Shown one piece after another: positions 59,081-64,000 of a DNA stretch of 64,000 nucleotides. Position numbers and translations under genes: made by a program. How positions within the stretch are numbered: the first letter of the stretch is position 1; the number at the start of each line of letters is the position of its first letter. The stretch comes from Streptomyces cyaneogriseus subsp. noncyanogenus (GTDB lineage: Bacteria > Actinomycetota > Actinomycetes > Streptomycetales > Streptomycetaceae). The notes beneath the pieces were generated by a model that was not told the origin of the DNA, did not search any database, and saw only the letters and a list, made by a program, of their open reading frames with translations. Location: assembly GCF_000931445.1 (NCBI RefSeq), contig NZ_CP010849.1:6510001-6574000 (forward strand), written 5' to 3'.

Positions 59081-59506
59081 ATGACTGTCGTACCGGCACA
59101 GCAGACCGGTGGTGGAGGCGGAAGCTCCGGCCTCTACGACGTGCTCGAACTCGTTCTGGACAGGGGGCTCGTGATCGACGCGTTCGTGCGCGTCTCCCTG
59201 GTCGGTATCGAGATCCTCAAGATCGATGTGAGGGTCGTCGTCGCCAGCGTGGACACGTATCTGCGCTTCGCGGAGGCGTGCAACCGGCTCGACCTGGAAT
59301 CCGGGCCGCGCAAGAGCCCGGGCCTGCCCGACGTGGTCGGCCAGGTCACCGAGTCCGGCGCCCGCGGCAAGTCCAAGGGGGCGCTGTCCGGCGCCGCCCA
59401 GACCATCTCCGACGCCTTCAAGCAGGCGCGTGACGAAGGCGAGGGCGAGTCCCGTCCGCGCGCCCGCAAGGCCACGGCCGCCCGCAGGAAGGAGGAGCAG
59501 GAGTGA
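59081..59506 (+). CDS. gvpA: Gas vesicle structural protein GvpA
   Basis: A 141-residue GvpA. The core (about residues 17-75) has LYDVLELVLDRGLVIDAFVRVSLVGIEILKIDVRVVVASV read across its length, the conserved amphipathic strand-turn-strand that makes the vesicle shell. A basic/acidic tail of about 65 residues (SKGALSGAAQ, RPRARKATAARRK) follows; classical GvpA is only about 70 residues. A perfect AAGGAGGAA box precedes the ATG. GTGA overlap with gvpF. Confidence 0.95.
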   Translation: MTVVPAQQTGGGGGSSGLYDVLELVLDRGLVIDAFVRVSLVGIEILKIDVRVVVASVDTYLRFAEACNRLDLESGPRKSPGLPDVVGQVTESGARGKSKGALSGAAQTISDAFKQARDEGEGESRPRARKATAARRKEEQE

Positions 59507-60273
59507 GCACCTACGTCTACGGCATCACGGCGAGCACCCACCCGTCGCTCCCCGAGGGCATGGGCGGGGTCGGCGACCCGCCGCGCCCCGTGCGCATCCT
59601 GCGGGAGGGCGAGCTGGCGGCCGTCGTCAGCGACGCGCCCGAGGGGCTGCGCCCCAAGCGCAAGGACCTGCTGGCCCATCAGAACGTGCTCAGCGAGACG
59701 GGGGCGGCCGGCTGTGTGCTGCCCATGCGGTTCGGCAGCGTCGCCGCCGACGACGAGGCCGTCACCGGGGTGCTCGCCGAGCGCGCCGAGCACTACCGCG
59801 AGCGTCTGCGGACGCTGGACGGCCGGGTCGAGTACAACATCAAGGCCAACCACGTGGAGGAGGCCGTCCTGCACCACGTGATGGCCGAGAGCCCGGAGAT
59901 CCGTGCCCTGGCCGAGGCCAACCGCAAGGCCGGAGGCGGCAGTTACGAGGACAAGATCCGCCTCGGCGAGATGGTCGCCCAGGCGGTCAAGGCCAGGGAG
60001 GCGGAGGACGCCGCCGCCCTCCAGCGCGTCCTGGAGCCGGCCGCCGAGGCCGTGAGCACGGGGCCCGACTCCACGGGCTGGCTGGCCAACGTCTCCTTCC
60101 TGGTGGACCGCGGCTCCGCCGAGACCTTCCTGGCCGCCGTCGAGCAGGCCCGCAAGGAGCTGCCGCACCTGGAGGTGCGGGTCAACGGCCCGCTGCCGCC
60201 GTACAGCTTCGTCGAACCGGGTCCCGCCGAGCCCGCGGCCACCGCGGCCGGCGGAGCCGACGCCGGGGCGTGA
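59503..60273 (+). CDS. gvpF: Gas vesicle protein GvpF (GvpL/F family)
   Basis: A 256-residue accessory protein. Two ferredoxin-like domains are recognisable: YVYGITAST then VVSDAPEGLRPKRKDLLAHQNVLSE, and LPMRFGSVAADDEAVTGVL with the terminal VRVNGPLPPYSF strand. GvpF binds GvpA and is thought to start vesicle assembly. GTG start within the gvpA stop region (GTGA). Confidence 0.94.
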   Translation: MSTYVYGITASTHPSLPEGMGGVGDPPRPVRILREGELAAVVSDAPEGLRPKRKDLLAHQNVLSETGAAGCVLPMRFGSVAADDEAVTGVLAERAEHYRERLRTLDGRVEYNIKANHVEEAVLHHVMAESPEIRALAEANRKAGGGSYEDKIRLGEMVAQAVKAREAEDAAALQRVLEPAAEAVSTGPDSTGWLANVSFLVDRGSAETFLAAVEQARKELPHLEVRVNGPLPPYSFVEPGPAEPAATAAGGADAGA

Positions 60274-60277
60274 CGTC

Positions 60278-60541
60278 ATGGGCCTGATCTCGGAGGTGCT
60301 GCTGCTGCCGTTCGCCCCGGTGCGCGGCAGCGCCTGGGCCGTCAGACAGGTGCTCCAGGAGGCCGAGCGGATCTACTACGACCCCGCCACCGTCCGGGCC
60401 GAACTCGCGAAACTGGAAGAGCTGCTGGAGGCCGGTGAGATCAGCGAGGAGGAGTTCGACCGGCGGGAGGACGAGCTCCTGGACCGGCTGGAGATCGCGT
60501 CGCGCGGCGGCGCGGGGACGGGCGGCGGGACGTCACGATGA
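60278..60541 (+). CDS. gvpG: Gas vesicle protein GvpG
   Basis: An 87-residue protein, mostly helical: LLLPFAPVRGSAWAVRQVLQEAERIYYDP followed by a charged coil (LAKLEELLEAGEISEEEFDRREDELLDRL). This is the GvpG family pattern, a minor accessory component. It starts 4 nt after gvpF and its stop overlaps the next start (ATGA). Confidence 0.92.
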   Translation: MGLISEVLLLPFAPVRGSAWAVRQVLQEAERIYYDPATVRAELAKLEELLEAGEISEEEFDRREDELLDRLEIASRGGAGTGGGTSR

Positions 60542-61287
60542 CTCGAGTGGGAATGGGCCTCGCGGTAGGGGCCGGGTACGTCCTGGGACGGACGAGGAAA
60601 CTGAAACTCGCCGTCGTGGTCGGCACCCTCGTGGTCGGCAGGCGGATGCACCTGGGCCCCCGCGCGGTCGCGGAGCTGGTCTCCCGGCAACTCCGGGACC
60701 CGCAGTTCAAGGAGATCGGGGACCAGCTCCGGCAGGATCTGAGCGGGGTGGGCAAGGCGGCCTCGGGCGTCCTGATCGAGCGCCGGCTCGACTCGCTCGC
60801 CGACCGCCTCCACAGCCGTACCGCCCGGATGCGCGACGAGCTGGCGGGCGGGGCGTCGAAGGCGTCCCGCACCGGCCGTGACGGCGTCGACGACTCCGAC
60901 GACGACTACGACGACCAGGACGACGAGGACGGCTACGAGGACCCCGAGGGTGCCGAGGAGCCGTCCTCGCGCGCCCGGTCCGGACGCCGGGGCAGTACGG
61001 GGGGCCGGGAGACGGCCGGGAAGGCGCCTGCGAGGAAGACGGCTGCCAAGAAGGCGCCTGCGAGGAAGACGGCTGCCAAGAAGGCGCCTGCGAGGAAGAC
61101 GGCCGCCAAGAAGACGGCCGCCAAGACGGCCGCCAAGACGGCCGCCGAGAAGGCGCCCGCGAAGAAGGCGCCCGCCAAGAAGGCATCCGCCAAGAAGGCG
61201 GCGGCGAAGAAGACCGGGGCGGCCAAGAAGACGACGGGTCGCGCGGCTCGCGGCGCCGGGCTGCCGAAGGGAGGTGGTGAGCGATGA
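60538..61287 (+). CDS. gvpY: Gas vesicle cluster protein GvpY-like with histone-H1-like tail
   Basis: A 249-residue protein of three parts: an N-terminal conserved segment (residues 1-100, MGLAVGAGYVLGRTRKLKLA with a short hydrophobic stretch), an acidic linker (DDSDDDYDDQDDEDGYEDPEG, in part), and a Lys/Ala/Pro tail (residues 160-245) of KAPARKTAAK and KKAPAKKA units like histone H1/HupS-type tails. Such tails bind nucleic acid. The position, fifth in the operon, matches gvpY of Streptomyces. Its function in vesicles is unknown. Confidence 0.8.
   Translation: MTRVGMGLAVGAGYVLGRTRKLKLAVVVGTLVVGRRMHLGPRAVAELVSRQLRDPQFKEIGDQLRQDLSGVGKAASGVLIERRLDSLADRLHSRTARMRDELAGGASKASRTGRDGVDDSDDDYDDQDDEDGYEDPEGAEEPSSRARSGRRGSTGGRETAGKAPARKTAAKKAPARKTAAKKAPARKTAAKKTAAKTAAKTAAEKAPAKKAPAKKASAKKAAAKKTGAAKKTTGRAARGAGLPKGGGER
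61021..61110 (+). repeat. Three 30-bp tandem repeats in the gvpY tail
   Basis: The units at 61021-61050 and 61051-61080 are identical, and 61081-61110 differs by one base (GGCTGCC to GGCCGCC). Each encodes KAPARKTAAK. Near-identity at DNA level implies recent expansion by slippage or recombination; shorter, more diverged copies follow to about 61215. Confidence 0.95.
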
Positions 61288-62384
61288 CGGAGGCGCTCGG
61301 CTCGGCCGGCCCCACGGTGCGGTCGGCAGCGAAGGAGGGTCCGCTCGCCGACGTGGCCCGGAGCGAGGCCGCCGAACGGCTCAAGGCGGAGGTACAGGAG
61401 TACCTCGCCGTCCAGGCCCAGCGCCTGCTGGTCGGCGTCGGCCGCAAGCTCGGCGAGGCCACCGTCAGACTCAACGACGTGGCCGAGGGCAGGAGCCCCG
61501 GCTTCGCCAGGCTCGCCCTCGACGTCGGGCGCAAGCTCGCCGAGGGCAAGGGACCGGCGCGCACCGCGGTGGAGATTGGCGCCTCGCGGGCCAAGGACGG
61601 TGTGACCGGCGCCCTGAAGAACCTCGGCGGCCAGGGCAAGCGCGCAGGTGGGACCGGCGGGAAGCCGACCGTGATCGTCGAGCACATCGACGTCGGCGTG
61701 CCGGTGCGCACCGCCTACGACCGGTGGACGCGGTACGAGCACTCCTGGCAGGCCGAGATCACCGAGCAGGTCCCCGGCGACCGGATCTTCTGGACGTCGC
61801 GGGGCGCCAAAGGCACCGCGAGGGGCGTCGTCTCCTTCCACCGGCTCGCCGACGACCTCACCCGGGTGCTGCTGGTCGTCGAGTACCGCCCCCGGGGTCT
61901 GTCCGAGCAGACCGCCGCCCTCTGGCGGGCCCCGGGCCGCCGGGCCCGGCTCGACCTGAAGGACTTCGCCCGCCACCTCACCCTCGAAGGAGAGGCGGCA
62001 GGCGGCCGGCGCGGCGAGATCCGCGACGGCGAGGCCGTCGGCACCCGCGAGGACACGGCGGCGCGGGAGGAGACGGCTTCCGGCCGGGTGGCCGATGACG
62101 AGCCGGACCGGTACGAGGAAGAGGAACGCCACGAGAGCGAGGAGGAGCCCCTGCACGCCGAGGAGGAAGCCCCGTACGGGGAGGAGGAAGCCCCGTACGG
62201 GGAGGAGGGCGTCGCCTGCGCGGAGGAGCCCGAGGAAGAGCCCGAGGAGGCGGAGGAGGCCGTGTACGAGGACGACGCGTACGCGTACGACGACGCGGGG
62301 GTGGACGCGGACCGGATCGAGGCCGAGGACACCTGCGCCTACCGTGACGAGGACGCGTACGCCGACCAGGGGGGCCGCCGATGA
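61284..62384 (+). CDS. gvpZ: Gas vesicle cluster protein GvpZ-like (SRPBCC domain, acidic tail)
   Basis: A 366-residue protein. Residues 1-120 are helical (LKAEVQEYLAVQAQRLLVGVGRKLGE). An SRPBCC domain follows (about 130-230), with the typical HIDVGVPVRTAYDRWTRYE strand-helix, AEITEQVPGDRIFWTS, and VVSFHRLADDLTRVLLVVEYRP. The tail (250-366) is strongly acidic with a duplicated EEEAPYG unit. Compared with the SRPBCC family as I remember it, about 30 residues between WTRYE and HSWQAEI (including the usual FPxFM block) are missing. ATGA overlaps join it to gvpY and gvpJ. Role unknown. Confidence 0.78.
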   Translation: MTEALGSAGPTVRSAAKEGPLADVARSEAAERLKAEVQEYLAVQAQRLLVGVGRKLGEATVRLNDVAEGRSPGFARLALDVGRKLAEGKGPARTAVEIGASRAKDGVTGALKNLGGQGKRAGGTGGKPTVIVEHIDVGVPVRTAYDRWTRYEHSWQAEITEQVPGDRIFWTSRGAKGTARGVVSFHRLADDLTRVLLVVEYRPRGLSEQTAALWRAPGRRARLDLKDFARHLTLEGEAAGGRRGEIRDGEAVGTREDTAAREETASGRVADDEPDRYEEEERHESEEEPLHAEEEAPYGEEEAPYGEEGVACAEEPEEEPEEAEEAVYEDDAYAYDDAGVDADRIEAEDTCAYRDEDAYADQGGRR

Positions 62385-62707
62385 CGACTCCCGGCCGGCT
62401 GCCCGAACCCTATGGCCAGGGACAGGGCGCCAACCTCGCCGACATCCTGGAGCGGGTACTCGACAAGGGTGTCGTCATCGCGGGCGACATCCGGATCAAC
62501 CTGCTCGACATCGAACTGCTCACCATCAAACTGCGGCTCGTCGTCGCCTCCGTCGACAAGGCCAAGGAGATGGGTATCGACTGGTGGGAGAGCGACCCGG
62601 CGCTCTCCTCCAACGCCAGGCACAAGGAACTCGCCCGGGAGAACGCCGAACTGCGCGCCCGTCTGGCGGAACTGGAACCGGGCCGCGCACCGGAGGAGTC
62701 ACCATGA
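62381..62707 (+). CDS. gvpJ: Gas vesicle protein GvpJ (GvpA paralogue)
   Basis: A 108-residue minor shell protein. The GvpA-like core is LADILERVLDKGVVIAGDIRINLLDIELLTIKLRLVVASVDKA read over residues about 18-60, followed by GIDWW and a charged coiled tail (ELARENAELRARLAELE). GvpJ-type proteins cap or seed the vesicle tips. ATGA overlaps with both neighbours. Confidence 0.94.
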   Translation: MTTPGRLPEPYGQGQGANLADILERVLDKGVVIAGDIRINLLDIELLTIKLRLVVASVDKAKEMGIDWWESDPALSSNARHKELARENAELRARLAELEPGRAPEESP

Positions 62708-63525
62708 CCGGACTGCGGTACGTCTACGCCGTCTGCCGCCCCTTCGGCGCGGCCCTGCAAGCCCAGCTCACCGGGGTGGCGGGTGATCCGCCCCGGGTGC
62801 TGCACCACCACGATCTGGTGGCCGTGGTCAGCCATGTGCCCGAGGCGGACTTCTCCGAGGAGGCGCTGCGGGCCCATCTGGAGGACCTGGACTGGCTCGC
62901 CTCGACCGCCCGCGCCCACCAGCAGGTCATCGACGCGCTGACCGCCGTCACCACACCGCTGCCGCTCCGGCTCGCCACCGTCTTCCGGGACGACAGCGGC
63001 GTCCGGGTGATGATGGAGGAACGGGAGGACTACTTCCGCCGCACCCTCGACCGGCTGGAGGGGCGGGTGGAGTGGGGCGTCAAGGTGTACGTCGAGTCCG
63101 ACCCCGAGCAGGGCGCCCTGGCGGAGCGGCCGGCCGGGAAACCGGCGTCGGGCCGCGACTATCTGCGGCGGCGCAGCATGCGGTCGCGGGCCCATGAGGA
63201 CATGTGGCAGCGGGCCGAGGAATTCGCGACCCGGCTCCACCGGACCCTGTCCGAGCGGGCCGAGGACACCCGGCTGCACGCGCCGCAGAACACCGCGCTC
63301 TCCGGCGCCGCCGGCCGGAACGTCCTCAATGCCGCCTATCTGGTGGGGCGGGACGTCTCCGAGGAATTCGTGGAAATGGTGGACCGGACGAAGGACGAGG
63401 CCCCGGGAATTCGCGTGGAACTCACCGGCCCCTGGGCGGCGTATTCCTTCGCCGGAGAGGAGTCCCGGGAAGGGAACGCCGGAGAGAGCCGTCCGCGGGA
63501 CACCGGCGCCGGGGAGGCATCGTGA
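62704..63525 (+). CDS. gvpL: Gas vesicle protein GvpL (GvpL/F family)
   Basis: A 273-residue paralogue of GvpF: YVYAVCRPFG, VAVVSHVPEADFSEEALRAHLEDLDWLASTARAHQQVI (across residues 35-75), LPLRLATVFRDDSGV, VEWGVKVYV and the terminal VELTGPWAAYSF strand. It adds about 20 hydrophilic residues at the C-terminus. Works with GvpF in assembly. Start and stop overlap neighbours (ATGA, GTGA). Confidence 0.94.
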   Translation: MTGLRYVYAVCRPFGAALQAQLTGVAGDPPRVLHHHDLVAVVSHVPEADFSEEALRAHLEDLDWLASTARAHQQVIDALTAVTTPLPLRLATVFRDDSGVRVMMEEREDYFRRTLDRLEGRVEWGVKVYVESDPEQGALAERPAGKPASGRDYLRRRSMRSRAHEDMWQRAEEFATRLHRTLSERAEDTRLHAPQNTALSGAAGRNVLNAAYLVGRDVSEEFVEMVDRTKDEAPGIRVELTGPWAAYSFAGEESREGNAGESRPRDTGAGEAS

Positions 63526-63704
63526 CCATCGTCGAACGCCGTGAGATCGCCCTGGTGGACCTGCTCGACCGGCTCCTGGCCGGCGGGGTGGTCATCACGG
63601 GCGACATCACGCTGCGCATCGCGGACGTCGATCTGGTCCGCATCGATCTCAACGCGCTGATCAGTTCGGTCAACGCCAATGTGCCGTCACCGTGGGGGGA
63701 GTGA
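63522..63704 (+). CDS. gvpS: Gas vesicle protein GvpS (short GvpA paralogue)
   Basis: A 60-residue GvpA-family protein, essentially only the core: IALVDLLDRLLAGGVVITGDITLRIADVDLVRIDLNALISSV in order. It is the third GvpA-type gene in the operon after gvpA and gvpJ. GTG 63522 overlaps the gvpL stop (GTGA). Confidence 0.92.
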   Translation: MTIVERREIALVDLLDRLLAGGVVITGDITLRIADVDLVRIDLNALISSVNANVPSPWGE

Positions 63705-63705
63705 G

Positions 63706-63990
63706 GTGAGCGAACACCGCAACCGTGTCGAGTTCGCACCGGACACCGTCGAACGCGATCTGATCAAACTGGTGCTGACCGTGGTGGAACTGCTGCGCCA
63801 GCTCATGGAACGCCAGGCGCTGCGCCGTTTCGACGAGGGAGACCTGAGCGAGGACCAGGAGGAGCGGATCGGGCTCACCCTCATGCTGCTCGAGGACCGG
63901 ATGGCCGAGCTGCGGGAGCGCTACGGACTGCGGCCCGAGGACCTGAATCTGGACCTCGGGCCGCTCGGGCCGCTGCTGCCCCGGGAGTGA
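63706..63990 (+). CDS. gvpK: Gas vesicle protein GvpK
   Basis: A 94-residue helical protein: VERDLIKLVLTVVELLRQLMERQALRRFDEGDLSEDQEERIGLTLMLLEDRMAEL read across its length, matching the GvpK family. GTG 63706 (VSEHRN) is chosen: it starts one base after the gvpS stop with GGGGGAG upstream. It is last in the visible operon; ten bases of window remain. Confidence 0.92.
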   Translation: MSEHRNRVEFAPDTVERDLIKLVLTVVELLRQLMERQALRRFDEGDLSEDQEERIGLTLMLLEDRMAELRERYGLRPEDLNLDLGPLGPLLPRE

Positions 63991-64000
63991 CCCTCCCGGG

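Noticed and set aside
61021..61110. Regular 30-bp repeats resembling a small CRISPR array
   Set aside because: The units are contiguous without spacers and encode in-frame KAPARKTAAK peptides of gvpY.

Overview
The window is chromosomal DNA of a Streptomyces or a very close relative. The evidence is very high GC with strong third-position GC bias, many GTG starts, several genes that look leaderless, and family content (F420-dependent oxidoreductase, actinobacterial gas-vesicle operon, LigD polymerase domain, Rv2578c-type radical SAM). From memory, the backbone gene order resembles the S. coelicolor SCO6457-SCO6508 region; this was not checked by search.

Layout. 1-6.6 kb: tail of a probable GH2 beta-galactosidase, a DUF72 protein, an NmtR-like ArsR sensor divergent from a P1B-4 (cobalt/nickel type) ATPase, Ada-AlkA and Ogt alkylation repair, a Sir2 deacylase and an orphan VapB. 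6.6-24.4 kb: a complete pentalenolactone cluster (MarR regulator penR, resistant GAPDH gap1, penM, penH, penG, penF, penE, penD, penB, penA, penI). It runs by an ATGA overlap straight into three MEP-pathway genes (ispH, dxs, ispG) and is followed by a ferredoxin. The cluster appears inserted into the backbone, and a decayed IS5-family transposase end lies between penR and gap1. 24.4-28.5 kb: ADP-ribosylglycohydrolase, glycerate kinase, pssA and psd. 28.7-38 kb: ethylmalonyl-CoA pathway operon (ccr, ecm, lyase, MaoC hydratase, acyl-CoA dehydrogenase), a TetR regulator and a tandem-domain 3-hydroxyacyl-CoA dehydrogenase. 38.4-45.9 kb: assorted small genes plus an MFS transporter fused to three carboxypeptidase-regulatory-like domains. 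46-51.6 kb: four consecutive peptidases and a collapsed fifth hydrolase gene. 51.7-58.5 kb: GNAT, VOC, F420 oxidoreductase, NDH-2, transketolase and a LigD-type polymerase. 58.6-64 kb: gas-vesicle operon gvpO-A-F-G-Y-Z-J-L-S-K.

How it works together. MEP genes supply IPP/DMAPP, PenB makes farnesyl diphosphate, PenA cyclises it to pentalenene, and PenI, PenH, PenF, PenE, PenD and PenM oxidise it to pentalenolactone. Gap1 protects the host GAPDH step and PenG probably exports the product. Three residues reported as critical in PntM (M77, M81, F232) are all present at the same numbering in PenM, which argues for pentalenolactone rather than neopentalenolactone. penM also carries the only in-frame TTA (bldA) codon I found in the window. 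The ethylmalonyl-CoA operon with the 3-hydroxyacyl-CoA dehydrogenase would make ethylmalonyl-CoA and methylmalonyl-CoA from acetyl-CoA units.

Limits: all assignments come from reading motifs and remembered family features; no database search or structure prediction was run.
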